64,000 nt of DNA from Mesorhizobium sp. B2-8-5 (GTDB taxonomy: Bacteria; Pseudomonadota; Alphaproteobacteria; Rhizobiales; Rhizobiaceae): positions 1,488,001 to 1,552,000 of the forward strand of contig NZ_CP083951.1 of the NCBI RefSeq assembly GCF_006440675.2. The letters are read 5' to 3'. The notes below the pieces were generated by a model. It was not told where the DNA came from, did not search any database, and saw only the letters and a list, made by a program, of their open reading frames with translations. The position numbers and the translations under genes were made by a program. Shown here in pieces: positions 50,531 through 59,033 of this stretch. Each line of letters opens with the position of its first letter. Positions within the stretch are counted from its first letter, which is position 1.

Positions 50531-51694
50531 TCAGGCGGCCAGCGCGGTTTCGGCCAGCTTCACCCAATAGCTCATGCCGTGCGGGATGACCTCGTCGTTG
50601 AAGTCGTAGGCGGGGTGATGCAGGCCGGCCGAGTCGCCGTTGCCGATGAAGATGAAGGCGCCGGGGCGGGCTTCCAGCATATAGGAGAAATCCTCGCCGC
50701 CCATCACCGGCTGGATGGCGCGGTGGACATGGCTGTCGCCGGCGATATCGGCGGCGACATCGCCCGCAAACACGGTCTCCTCGGCATGATTGAAGGTGAC
50801 GGGGTAGTTGGCGTCGTAATCCACCGCGATGGTGGCGCCGAAGGCGGAGGCGAGCCCGGCGCAGAGCGCGCGAATGCGCTCTTCCGATTTCTTGGCCACT
50901 TCCTTCTTCAGCGTGCGCACGGTACCGGCGATCTCGGCACTTTCGGGAATGACGTTGTAGGCGTCGCCGGCATGGAACTTCGTCACCGATACCACCACAG
51001 CCTCGACCGGATCGGTGCTGCGCGAGGCGATGGTCTGCAGCGCGCCGACCAGCTGGCTGGCGATGACGATCGGATCGATCGTGCCGTGCGGCATCGCGGC
51101 ATGGCCGCCGCGGCCCTTGACGGTGATGGTGAATTCGGCGGTCGCGGCCATGATCGGGCCCGGCTTGATGGCGAACTGGCCGACCGGCAGGCCCGGCATG
51201 TTGTGCATGCCGAACACTTTCTCGATGCCGAAGCGCTCCATCATGCCGTCCTTGACCATTTCGTTGCCGCCGCCGCCGCCTTCCTCGGCCGGCTGGAAGA
51301 TCACCGCCACGGTGCCGGTGAAATTGCGCGTCTCGGCGAGGTATTTGGCGGCTCCAAGCAGCATCGCGGTATGGCCGTCATGGCCGCAGGCATGCATCTT
51401 GCCGCGCACGGTCGAGGCCCATGGCTTGCCGGTGATCTCGTCGATCGGCAGCGCGTCCATGTCGGCGCGCAGCCCGATGGTCGGGCCATCGCCCTTGCGA
51501 CCGCGGATGATGCCGACGACGCCGGTCTTGCCCAGTCCCGTCACCACCTCGTCGCAGCCGAACGCCTTCAGCTTTTCGGTGACGAAGCCGGCGGTCTGGA
51601 AGACGTCGAAATTCAGCTCCGGTGTCTGGTGCAGATGTCGTCGCCATCCGGCGACTTCTTCCTGCATTTGCGCGGCGCGGTTCAGAATCGGCAT
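50531..51694 (-). CDS. M20-family amidohydrolase (hippurate hydrolase/N-acyl-amino acid hydrolase type)
   Basis: A 387-residue metallo-amidohydrolase. The start at 51694 fits the conserved N-terminus (RRHLHQTPELNFDVFQTAGF). GLRADMDALPIDE and HACGHDGHTAMLLGAAKYLA supply the first metal ligands, IFQPAEEGGGGG the catalytic glutamate pair, and QPVMGGEDFSYML the last ligands. KGRGGHAAMPHGTIDPIVIA belongs to the dimerisation domain. These enzymes release amino acids from N-acyl conjugates such as hippurate or N-acetylated amino acids. It is monocistronic, divergent from the carboxypeptidase gene. Exact substrate unknown. Confidence 0.93.
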   Translation of the reverse strand: MPILNRAAQMQEEVAGWRRHLHQTPELNFDVFQTAGFVTEKLKAFGCDEVVTGLGKTGVVGIIRGRKGDGPTIGLRADMDALPIDEITGKPWASTVRGKMHACGHDGHTAMLLGAAKYLAETRNFTGTVAVIFQPAEEGGGGGNEMVKDGMMERFGIEKVFGMHNMPGLPVGQFAIKPGPIMAATAEFTITVKGRGGHAAMPHGTIDPIVIASQLVGALQTIASRSTDPVEAVVVSVTKFHAGDAYNVIPESAEIAGTVRTLKKEVAKKSEERIRALCAGLASAFGATIAVDYDANYPVTFNHAEETVFAGDVAADIAGDSHVHRAIQPVMGGEDFSYMLEARPGAFIFIGNGDSAGLHHPAYDFNDEVIPHGMSYWVKLAETALAA

Positions 51695-51915
51695 GATCGT
51701 TCCATCTCTTGGTTGATTGGCGGCAGTCGGTTCAGATCCGCTGCTCAGCAATTGTGATTATGTTGAACTTTGCCATTTTGGCGTCACATAGGGTAAATAG
51801 CACCACAACAATGCGGTCCGGGGTCGAGGGTCGAGCCGCATTTGTGCTGGCGATGGGTAACGAAATCTTACGGACCCAGCGGCGACTACGGCAAGAGGCG
51901 ATTTCGGATTTGATC

Positions 51916-53082
51916 ATGCGGCAAAGGCATTTCCTCAACCTGTTGCTGGCAGGCGCGCTGGCGCTTCCGGCGCTCGCCGGCGCGGCGCATGCCAACCCGG
52001 TCGTGCTTTTCGACCTCAAAAGCGGCTCCATTCTGGAGCATCAGGACGCGTTCAAGCGTTGGTATCCGGCCTCGCTCAGCAAGCTGATGACGGCCTATGT
52101 CACCTTCCGCGCGATCCAGGCGGGCGAGGTGGCGCTCGATTCGCCGATCAAGGTGACGAAGCATTCGGCGGGCGAGCCGCCGAGCAAGATGGGCTTCAAG
52201 CCCGGCTCGGTGATGCGGCTCGACAATGCGCTGAAGATGATGCTGGTCAAGTCGGCCAACGACATCGCCATGGCCGTCGGCGAGAATATCGGCGGGTCGC
52301 AAGCCGCCTTCGCCGACCGCATGAACGCCGAGGCGGCCCGGCTCGGCATGGTCGGCACGCATTTCGTCAACCCGAACGGGCTCTATTCGCCGGAACAGTA
52401 CACGACCGCGCGCGACCTTGCCGTGCTGGTGGCGGCGCTGCGCAATGATTTTCCGCAATATGCGCCCTGGTTCTCGATCGAGGGCCTTGCCGTCGGCAAG
52501 AGGGCCATCCCGAACTACAATCTGCTGATCGGCCGCTATCCCGGCGCCGACGGCATGAAGACCGGCTTCGTCTGCTCTTCCGGGTTCAACATGATCGGCT
52601 CGGCGACGCGCAACGGGCGCACGCTGGTCGCCGTCGTGCTTGGCGAGAAATCGGCGATCAGCCGCGCCGAAGCGGCGGCAAAGCTGCTCGATCTGGGTTT
52701 TGAGATGCCGTCGGCCACTTCGACCACGCTTGGCGCTCTCAAGCCCTATGGCGACACGCTGTCGCCCAACGACATGCATGACGAGATCTGCGCGAAGAAA
52801 CCGAAGGAGGAGCAGTCCGAGGCGGCGCCCGAGGTTGCGGCCAAGGACAAGTCGAAATCGCCCTACCAGGTGAAGCTCGACCACCCGACACTGGTCGCGG
52901 TCGGACTCGGCGGCGCCACGGGGCCAGCGCCCAAGGCATTCGTCGACCAGGTCGACCAGAACTATGCCGATGTGCCGCTGCCGATCTGGCGGCCGGACAG
53001 ACCGGCGCCGGCCGGCGCCGAGCCGCTGGCGACGGCCGCCGCCGGAGCCCAGGGCGACCAGCCCGTCAAAGCTGCCAACTAG
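51916..53082 (+). CDS. D-alanyl-D-alanine carboxypeptidase (peptidase S11, PBP5-like)
   Basis: A 388-residue periplasmic penicillin-binding protein. The ATG at 51916 puts a classical signal peptide at the N-terminus (MRQRHFLNLLLAGALALPAL, cleavage after AHA). Catalytic motifs are SLSK (S53, K56), SAN (113-115) and KTG (215-217, GMKTGFVCSSGF). The C-terminal region after about residue 270 is Lys/Glu/Ala/Pro-rich and lacks an obvious amphipathic membrane anchor. It trims the terminal D-alanine of peptidoglycan. Downstream the CobW gene starts 8 bp after its stop, so the two may be co-transcribed. Confidence 0.94.
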   Translation: MRQRHFLNLLLAGALALPALAGAAHANPVVLFDLKSGSILEHQDAFKRWYPASLSKLMTAYVTFRAIQAGEVALDSPIKVTKHSAGEPPSKMGFKPGSVMRLDNALKMMLVKSANDIAMAVGENIGGSQAAFADRMNAEAARLGMVGTHFVNPNGLYSPEQYTTARDLAVLVAALRNDFPQYAPWFSIEGLAVGKRAIPNYNLLIGRYPGADGMKTGFVCSSGFNMIGSATRNGRTLVAVVLGEKSAISRAEAAAKLLDLGFEMPSATSTTLGALKPYGDTLSPNDMHDEICAKKPKEEQSEAAPEVAAKDKSKSPYQVKLDHPTLVAVGLGGATGPAPKAFVDQVDQNYADVPLPIWRPDRPAPAGAEPLATAAAGAQGDQPVKAAN

Positions 53083-53090
53083 CCAAGCTG

Positions 53091-54230
53091 ATGAGCGGCT
53101 TTCCCATTCCCGTTTCGGTGCTCACCGGCTTTCTCGGCGCCGGCAAGACGACTCTGCTCAACCGGCTGCTCAAGGATCCGGAGCTTGCCGACACGGCGGT
53201 GATCATCAACGAGTTCGGCGAGGTTGCGATCGATCATCTCCTGGTCGAGCAGGCCTCGGACGGCATCATCCAGCTTTCCGACGGCTGCCTCTGCTGCACG
53301 GTGCGCGGCGACCTGGTCGACACACTCGCCGATCTCGTCGACCGGCTGCAGACCGGCCGTATCGCGAAACTGGCCCGCGTCGTCGTCGAGACGACGGGTC
53401 TGGCCGATCCGGCGCCGGTGCTGCAGTCGATCATGGCGCATCCGGCGCTGGTGCAGGCGTTCCGGCTCGACGGCGTCATCACGCTGGTCGACGCCGTCAA
53501 CGGTGAGGCGACGCTCGATGCCCATGTCGAGGCGGTGAAACAGGCCGCGGTGGCCGACCGCATCGTGCTGACCAAGGCCGACCTTGCCGACGCGGCCGGG
53601 GTAGAGGCGTTGCGGGCAAGACTCAAGCAGATCAATCCGGGCGCCGTCGTGCTCGATGTCGGCGAGGCCGGCGCCGCGGCGCTGTTCAATTGCGGCCTCT
53701 ATGATCCTGAGACCAAGTCCGCCGACGTGCGGCGCTGGCTTGGCGAAGAGGCGGCGCATGATCAGGATCATCACCATGATCAGGATCATCACCATAATCA
53801 CGACCATCATCACCATGACGGTGACGATGATCATGGCCGCCATCACCATGCGCATCGCCACGACACGCGCGTGCGCTCGCACTCGCTTGTCCATGACGGC
53901 CCGGTGCCGTTCGCGACGATCGAGATGTTCCTCGACCTTCTGCGCTCGACGCATGGCGAGAAACTCCTGCGCATGAAGGGCGTCATCGAGCTCGCGGAGG
54001 ACCCCTCGCGGCCGGTGGTCATCCACGGCGTGCAGAAGATCCTGCATCCGCCGGCAAGACTGCCGGCCTGGCCCGATGGCCAGCGCGGCACCAGGCTGGT
54101 GCTGATCACGCTCGATATGCCGGATGATTATATCCGGCGGCTGTTCGCCGCCTTCACCAACAAGCCGTCGATCGACACGCCGGACCGCGCGGCGCTGGAA
54201 GCCAATCCGCTGGCGATAGCTGGATTGTAA
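53091..54230 (+). CDS. CobW/G3E-family GTPase, putative zinc metallochaperone
   Basis: A 379-residue GTPase. Walker A is GFLGAGKT (13-20), the G3E metal motif GCLCC at 65-69, ETTGLADPAPV is the switch/Glu motif, and TKAD (161-164) is the base-specificity motif. Residues about 223-264 are a histidine/aspartate-rich loop (over 20 His), partly built from a short tandem DNA repeat (CATGATCAGGATCATCAC). The C-terminal CobW_C domain follows (RMKGVIELAEDPSRPVVIHG). Such proteins hand zinc or another divalent metal to client enzymes. The preceding carboxypeptidase gene could be coincidental company. No Zur box was identified. Confidence 0.93.
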   Translation: MSGFPIPVSVLTGFLGAGKTTLLNRLLKDPELADTAVIINEFGEVAIDHLLVEQASDGIIQLSDGCLCCTVRGDLVDTLADLVDRLQTGRIAKLARVVVETTGLADPAPVLQSIMAHPALVQAFRLDGVITLVDAVNGEATLDAHVEAVKQAAVADRIVLTKADLADAAGVEALRARLKQINPGAVVLDVGEAGAAALFNCGLYDPETKSADVRRWLGEEAAHDQDHHHDQDHHHNHDHHHHDGDDDHGRHHHAHRHDTRVRSHSLVHDGPVPFATIEMFLDLLRSTHGEKLLRMKGVIELAEDPSRPVVIHGVQKILHPPARLPAWPDGQRGTRLVLITLDMPDDYIRRLFAAFTNKPSIDTPDRAALEANPLAIAGL

Positions 54231-54247
54231 GCCGAAAAGACACCGGC

Positions 54248-54499
54248 TCAGGCCGCGTTGCCGCGCTCGACCAGGAAGCGGTGGCCGCCGGCGACCGCGG
54301 CCGTTTCGACCAATTGGTGACCGGCATCGGCGCAGAAGGCCGGGATGTCGATCACCGCGAGCGGATCGGTGGTTTCGAGCCACAGCCGGGTGCCAGGTCG
54401 CATCGCGGCCAGTCGCTTGCGGGCCTTCAGCACCGGCAACGGACAGTTCAGTCCCTTGAGATCGTAGTTGGCGGGCGGCTTTGCCTTTTGTTCATGCAT
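54248..54499 (-). CDS. TusA/SirA-like sulfurtransferase-family protein
   Basis: An 83-residue protein with the family core LKGLNCPLPVLKARKRLAAM, in which the CPxP cysteine carries persulfide sulfur in TusA. WLETTDPLAVIDIPAFCADA and GHRFLVERG complete the two-layer fold. The start codon (54497-54499) lies inside repeat copy D; reading further upstream would translate only the repeat. Function among TusA, YedF and related sulfur carriers cannot be resolved here. Converges with the CobW gene, 17 bp apart. Confidence 0.9.
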   Translation of the reverse strand: MHEQKAKPPANYDLKGLNCPLPVLKARKRLAAMRPGTRLWLETTDPLAVIDIPAFCADAGHQLVETAAVAGGHRFLVERGNAA

Positions 54500-54543
54500 G
54501 TCGTTATCCCAAGACCGTCTTCCACTTTTGGGCGACATGCATA
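54492..54543. repeat. RIME-like dispersed repeat, copy D (right half only)
   Basis: TCATGCATGTCGTTATCC and GGGCGACATGCATAA are the two arms of the same palindrome found in copies A-C, separated by CAAGACCGTCTTCCACTTTT. The left GTGTCGCG...GCGACGCGC palindrome is missing. The end of this element supplies the ATG of the TusA-like gene. Confidence 0.75.
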
Positions 54544-54549
54544 AAAATG

Positions 54550-55839
54550 TCAGCCGCCGAACATGCCGAGCAGCTTCTTCTTCAGCTTCGACACGGTGCC
54601 CTGGTCGGCATCGGCGGGCTGCTGCGCTGGCTGGACGGCCGCGGGTTCGACGCCGGCGGTGACGACCGGCTGCTGCGCGGCCTGCTTGGCGGCCTCCTTC
54701 TCGGCCAGCGCCTGCGCCTTTGCCTGTTCCTTGGCGGCCTTGGCCGCCTCGATCGCCGCGAGGCGCTGCTCTTCGGCCTTGCGCTTGGCTTCCTTTTCCG
54801 CGTCGGCTGCTGCCATCTTGCGGCCGAGCGGGGAATCTATGCGGCCCATGCGGGTCGTTTCCGTCACCGAGCCGTCCGAATTCATCGACGGCGGATCGAT
54901 CGGCACGCGCTCGCCGCGGGCGCGGCGCTTCGACCAGTCGGAAACGATGCTGGCTTCCTTTACGCCGGCAATCGTCGGCTTCGGTGGCGGCGTGCTCGAT
55001 TTTACGGCCGAATTGAAGGCCGCGTCGTAGCTCTTCTCGTAATTGGCGTAGGCCGTCTTCAACGAATCCGGCTGGGTCGTCGCGGGGCAGGGGCCAGTCG
55101 GGTCGAAGGCCGTGCCTTCGGGCGCGACCTGATTGAAGACGTAGCGCTTCTCGCAGACGTCGACCTTCGGCGGCACCTTGGTGATCTCGAAATTGTCGTA
55201 GCCGACCTTCAGCATCTTCCAGAATTCATAGTTCGGGTCGCTGCGGTAGCGCGCCATGTTGGCGGCGGTCATGCGGAACGGGAAAGCCTGGACCTGGAAC
55301 TCGGTCTGGCCGCCTTGGAAGGCGTCGCGGCCGAAGGCATAGATCTGCTCGATCTGGGCGTCTGTCATCGAATAGCAGCCCGACGACGAACAGGCGCCAT
55401 GCACCATCAGGTTCTGGCCGGTGCGGCCGTTGGCGCGGTCATAGGCGTTGGGGAAGCCGATGTTGAAGGACAGATGATAATTCGAGCGCGGATTCATCTG
55501 CGACGGACGCACCGTATAGAAGCCCTCCGGCGCCTGGCGGTCGCCCTCGGTGTATTTGGGGCCGAGCTTTCCCGACCATTTGCAGATGTCGTAGCTGGCG
55601 ACGAGATCGTAGCGGCCATTGGTCTTGGCCTTCCAGATCTCCAGCTTGCCTTCTTCCTTGAAGATGCGCGCCATTACCGAGGAGGTGCGCACCATGCCTT
55701 TGGCCTTCATGTCGGCGAGGATCTTGTCCGGCAACGGCTTGTTGGCCTCCGGCGCGAAATCCTTCATCGATGAATCATTGCAGCCGGCGACGCCAATGGC
55801 GGCGATAAGGACTCCGGTGCGGGCAAGCTTGGCAAACAT
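54550..55839 (-). CDS. YafK-type L,D-transpeptidase lipoprotein with coiled-coil tail
   Basis: A 429-residue protein. The N-terminus (VLIAAIGVAGC) is a lipobox with Cys20 as lipidation site. The YkuD-like catalytic region spans about residues 60-165: EEGKLEIWKAKTNGRYDL, FYTVRPSQMNPRSNYHLSFN, and MVHGACSSSGCYSMTD with H147 and C155. This spacing is that of the murein L,D-transpeptidase/hydrolase YafK (DpaA) rather than ErfK. After about residue 340 a charged Ala/Lys/Glu-rich helix (AEKEAKRKAEEQRLAAIEAA...) likely forms a coiled coil, ending in a basic KLKKKLLGMFGG. It probably acts on cross-links or envelope-protein anchoring at the outer membrane. Confidence 0.9.
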   Translation of the reverse strand: MFAKLARTGVLIAAIGVAGCNDSSMKDFAPEANKPLPDKILADMKAKGMVRTSSVMARIFKEEGKLEIWKAKTNGRYDLVASYDICKWSGKLGPKYTEGDRQAPEGFYTVRPSQMNPRSNYHLSFNIGFPNAYDRANGRTGQNLMVHGACSSSGCYSMTDAQIEQIYAFGRDAFQGGQTEFQVQAFPFRMTAANMARYRSDPNYEFWKMLKVGYDNFEITKVPPKVDVCEKRYVFNQVAPEGTAFDPTGPCPATTQPDSLKTAYANYEKSYDAAFNSAVKSSTPPPKPTIAGVKEASIVSDWSKRRARGERVPIDPPSMNSDGSVTETTRMGRIDSPLGRKMAAADAEKEAKRKAEEQRLAAIEAAKAAKEQAKAQALAEKEAAKQAAQQPVVTAGVEPAAVQPAQQPADADQGTVSKLKKKLLGMFGG

Positions 55840-56063
55840 CGGTACGGCTACGTCTCTTCTTTCGGGCTAACGGCTCTCGGCATGGCTTGACCCGCAGGCT
55901 GAACACCAGTGGACCGTAAGCCCGTTAACCTTGAAAATTCCTTACCGCAAGCCTTCGCGACAAATTGGGCCAACCCCTCACGGCAAGTCCATTGAGCCGA
56001 ATCCGGCGGCATTTTTGTGGCGAAATTGGTCGTTGCCGCCACAGTTTACCGCAAGATGCCCGA

Positions 56064-57014
56064 TTAAAGGCTGCGGCCCATCGCCAGGTACTTCTCGCGG
56101 CGCTGCTCGCGGAAATCGGTGTTGGCGCCGGCAAAGTCCTTCATCGTCCTGGCGATGAGGTCGCCGGTGGACGCAATCACCGTCTCCGGCGCGCGCTGGG
56201 CGCCGCCCATCGGCTCGGCAATGATGGCGTCGATGATCTTCATCTCGAGAAGATCCTGCGCGGTGATCTTCATGCTGGTCGCCGCGTCCTTGGAGCGCGT
56301 GGTGTCGCGCCACAGGATCGAGGCGGCACCCTCGGGCGAGATCACCGAATAGATGGCGTGTTCCAGCATGTAGACGCGGTTGGCGGTGGCAATCGCGATG
56401 GCGCCGCCGGAGCCGCCTTCGCCGATCACCACCGAGATCGACGGCACTTTCAGCGACAGGCAAGCCGAGGTCGAACGCGCGATGGCCTCGGCCTGGCCGC
56501 GCTCCTCGGCGCCGACGCCGGGATAAGCGCCGGCGGTGTCGACCAGCGTCAGCAGCGGGATCTGGAAGCGGTCGGCAAGCTCCATCAACCGCACCGCCTT
56601 GCGGTAGCCCTCGGGGCGCACCGAGCCGAAATTGTGCTTGATACGGCTTGCTGTGTCGGAGCCCTTCTCCTGGCCGATCACCGCGACGGGCTCGCCGCGG
56701 AAACGGGCGAAGCCGCCGACGATCGCCTGGTCGTCGCCGAAATTGCGGTCGCCGGCCAGAGGCGTGAAATCGGTGAACAGCGCCTTGATGTAGTCGACGC
56801 AGTGCGGGCGGTCGGGATGGCGCGCGACCTGCACCTTCTGCCAGGGCGTGAGCGCCTTGTAGAGGTCGCGCAATGCGTCGCGCGAGCGCTTTTCCAGCCT
56901 GCTGATCTCTTCGGCGACATCGACCGCCTCACCGTTCTCGGCAAGCTTCTTCAGCTCAAGGATCTTGAGTTCCAGATCCTGCACCGGCTTTTCGAAGTCG
57001 AGGTAGTTGTACAT
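56064..57014 (-). CDS. accA: Acetyl-CoA carboxylase carboxyltransferase subunit alpha
   Basis: A 316-residue protein, full length for AccA. It starts [20 protein letters not shown] and contains [29 protein letters not shown] substrate loop ([20 protein letters not shown]), [20 protein letters not shown], and [20 protein letters not shown], all diagnostic. It transfers carboxyl from biotin carrier protein to acetyl-CoA, giving malonyl-CoA for fatty acid synthesis, together with AccD encoded elsewhere. Upstream in the same direction lies xerD. Confidence 0.97.
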   Translation of the reverse strand: MYNYLDFEKPVQDLELKILELKKLAENGEAVDVAEEISRLEKRSRDALRDLYKALTPWQKVQVARHPDRPHCVDYIKALFTDFTPLAGDRNFGDDQAIVGGFARFRGEPVAVIGQEKGSDTASRIKHNFGSVRPEGYRKAVRLMELADRFQIPLLTLVDTAGAYPGVGAEERGQAEAIARSTSACLSLKVPSISVVIGEGGSGGAIAIATANRVYMLEHAIYSVISPEGAASILWRDTTRSKDAATSMKITAQDLLEMKIIDAIIAEPMGGAQRAPETVIASTGDLIARTMKDFAGANTDFREQRREKYLAMGRSL

Positions 57015-57113
57015 GCTTGGGCGGACCGATCCGTCGGAAGGCAATGGCAGGCGGAACCGCTGAAATGCCGGCTCCGGGGGGTGGAACGTCGCCCTCACAT
57101 AGCGATATGAGGC

Positions 57114-58028
57114 CTAGTCGGCAAGCGGATGATGATCGTTGACCAGCCGCACCAGCCGCTCCTCCAGCACGTGGGTGTAGATCTGCGTGGTCGAGATATC
57201 GGCATGGCCTAGAAGTTGCTGAACGGCTCTGAGATCGGCGCCGTTCTGCAGCAGATGGCTGGCAAAAGCATGGCGAAGCACATGCGGCGAGATTTTTGCC
57301 GCGGTTATCCCCGTCCGCGCGGCCAACCCCTTGAGATCGCGGGCGAAAACCTGGCGGGAAAGATGCCCGCTGTCGGATGAGGCCGGGAACAGGAACGGGC
57401 TTTCGGCAAAGGCCGGGCGCTCGGCCCTCGCGGCAAGCCAGGCGCGCATGGCGGTTCGCGCCTTGGTCGAAAGCGGCACCATGCGCTCCTTGTCGCCCTT
57501 GCCGCGCACCATAAAGAAGCGGTCGTCGCGCAGCGCCACCGTCACCGGCAGGCCAACCAATTCGGAGACGCGTAGGCCGGTGGCGTAGAGCACCTCGACC
57601 AGCGCGTGCAGGCGCAACGCGGCCAGCCTGTCGCCGTCCGGGGCGGATTCGCCGGCTTCCAGCGCGGCGCGGTCGAGCAGGCGGCCGGTCTCGGCCTCGC
57701 TCATCGTCTTCGGCAGCGGCCGGCCCTTGCGCGGGCTGTCCAGCGTGCCGGTCGGGTCGTCGCCGCGCAGGCCTTCCGCGTAGAGGAATTTGAAGAACTG
57801 GCGGATCGCCGACAATTTGCGCGCCTGCGAGGTCGGCGCGAAACCGCGCGCGGCGATGTCGTCGAGATAGGCGCGGATGTCGGAAGCTCCAGCACCTGCA
57901 AGCCCGCCCTGGATCGTCTCGGAGGCATCCTCCAGGTCGCGGCGATAGGAGGCGAGCGTGTTTTCCGCCGCGCCGCGTTCGGCGCTCATCATTTCGAGGA
58001 AGGCTTCGATGCGGGCGGCGCTTTTCAT
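57114..58028 (-). CDS. xerD: Site-specific tyrosine recombinase XerD
   Basis: A 304-residue recombinase. The N-terminal SAM-like core-binding domain ([20 protein letters not shown]) precedes the catalytic domain with R153 ([11 protein letters not shown]), a lysine in [13 protein letters not shown]249 and R252 ([14 protein letters not shown]), H275 ([13 protein letters not shown]) and nucleophile Y284. Its location beside accA and aroK is the standard rhizobial xerD context, not that of an integrative element. With XerC it resolves chromosome dimers at dif. Confidence 0.95.
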   Translation of the reverse strand: MKSAARIEAFLEMMSAERGAAENTLASYRRDLEDASETIQGGLAGAGASDIRAYLDDIAARGFAPTSQARKLSAIRQFFKFLYAEGLRGDDPTGTLDSPRKGRPLPKTMSEAETGRLLDRAALEAGESAPDGDRLAALRLHALVEVLYATGLRVSELVGLPVTVALRDDRFFMVRGKGDKERMVPLSTKARTAMRAWLAARAERPAFAESPFLFPASSDSGHLSRQVFARDLKGLAARTGITAAKISPHVLRHAFASHLLQNGADLRAVQQLLGHADISTTQIYTHVLEERLVRLVNDHHPLAD

Positions 58029-58062
58029 CGGGCCGGGATCAGCTCTTTGTCGGTTTTCTTGG

Positions 58063-58215
58063 TCAGTTCTTCTTGGGGTTGAGCTTTTCGGCCGGAATGC
58101 GGATGCTCATTTCCGCTTTTTTCGGCTCCACGAACATGGCCAGCGCGAACATCGCGCCATAGGCAATGCCTGCAAGAACCGCCAGCGTCACGACGAAGCG
58201 AAACAAAGTCGGCAT
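58063..58215 (-). CDS. Small single-pass membrane protein (50 aa) between xerD and aroK
   Basis: The frame encodes 50 residues, [20 protein letters not shown], then [20 protein letters not shown] and [10 protein letters not shown]. One membrane helix spans about residues 6-28, followed by a basic cytoplasmic or periplasmic tail. Its start is 188 bp upstream of the divergent aroK start and its stop is 35 bp before the xerD start on the same strand, so it is probably the first gene of the xerD transcript. Composition is convincingly protein-like. Function unknown. Confidence 0.7.
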   Translation of the reverse strand: MPTLFRFVVTLAVLAGIAYGAMFALAMFVEPKKAEMSIRIPAEKLNPKKN

Positions 58216-58403
58216 TCAATTTCGCCCGTCTTGTTGTTCTGCGTTTCCAAAGCCCTGTGCCCTTATGGGACGCCGATCCGGCCAATTCAAGGACGAAGGC
58301 TTCCGGTGAACAGAAGGTTTTGCCGGGACGCTTCGCGCCCGGTTGTCCGGCCGTGCTTGACGCAAACAGGCTTTTGATGTCGATACGGCGCAAAGAGGCC
58401 CTG

Positions 58404-59033
58404 ATGAACGCTCTGCCACCCAATCCGACGGACGAAGGCCGCGCCGCGCTGATCGAAGCGCTCGGCAGCCGCTCGATTGTCTTCGTCGGGCTGATGGGCG
58501 CTGGCAAGACGGCGATCGGCCGCAAGGTGGCGGCGATGCTTTCGCTGCCCTTCATGGACAGCGACCAGGAGATCGAAAGCGTCTCGCGCATGACGGTGCC
58601 GGAGCTGTTCGAGCGCTATGGCGAGCCGGAATTCCGCGCGCTGGAGCAGCGCGTGATCCTGCGCCTGCTGGAGAACGGACCGCAGGTGCTGTCGACCGGC
58701 GGCGGCGCTTTCATGAACGCGCAGACGCGCGAGGCAATCACGGCTTATGGCGTGTCTGTGTGGCTGAAGGCCGACCTCGACCTCTTGATGGAGCGGGTTT
58801 CGAAGAAGCAGAACCGGCCGCTCTTGAAGAATCCCGATCCGCGCGGCGTGCTGGAGCGGCTGATGGGCGAGCGTTATCCGGTCTACGCCACCGCCGACCT
58901 GACCGTGCCGACGCGGGACGACCGCAAGGAGATCATCGCCGGCGAAGTCGTCGCGGCGCTCTGCACCCATCTCGGCGTCGACGCGATCGCGACAGGCGCT
59001 ACAAGCGCCACAACCGACGAGGTGCAGTCGTGA
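58404..59033 (+). CDS. aroK: Shikimate kinase
   Basis: A 209-residue kinase starting at ATG 58404 with AAAGAGG upstream. The Walker A loop is [13 protein letters not shown] (29-41), followed by FMDSDQEIE (shikimate-binding aspartate), FRALEQRVI, and STGGGAFMN (shikimate-binding glycines). The lid arginine is in [13 protein letters not shown]. It phosphorylates shikimate at O3 in aromatic amino acid synthesis. It is coupled to aroB by a GTGA overlap. Confidence 0.96.
   Translation: MNALPPNPTDEGRAALIEALGSRSIVFVGLMGAGKTAIGRKVAAMLSLPFMDSDQEIESVSRMTVPELFERYGEPEFRALEQRVILRLLENGPQVLSTGGGAFMNAQTREAITAYGVSVWLKADLDLLMERVSKKQNRPLLKNPDPRGVLERLMGERYPVYATADLTVPTRDDRKEIIAGEVVAALCTHLGVDAIATGATSATTDEVQS

Noticed and set aside
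53755..53880. Tandem short repeats resembling a repeat array
   Set aside because: They are codons of the His-rich loop of the CobW protein and stay in frame; no CRISPR-like spacers. No CRISPR array was seen anywhere in the window.
50321..58028. Genomic island boundary at the tRNA-Arg gene with the XerD-like recombinase as integrase
   Set aside because: The recombinase has the length and neighbours of chromosomal xerD, it is 7 kb away, the genes between are housekeeping, and no duplicated tRNA 3' end was seen.
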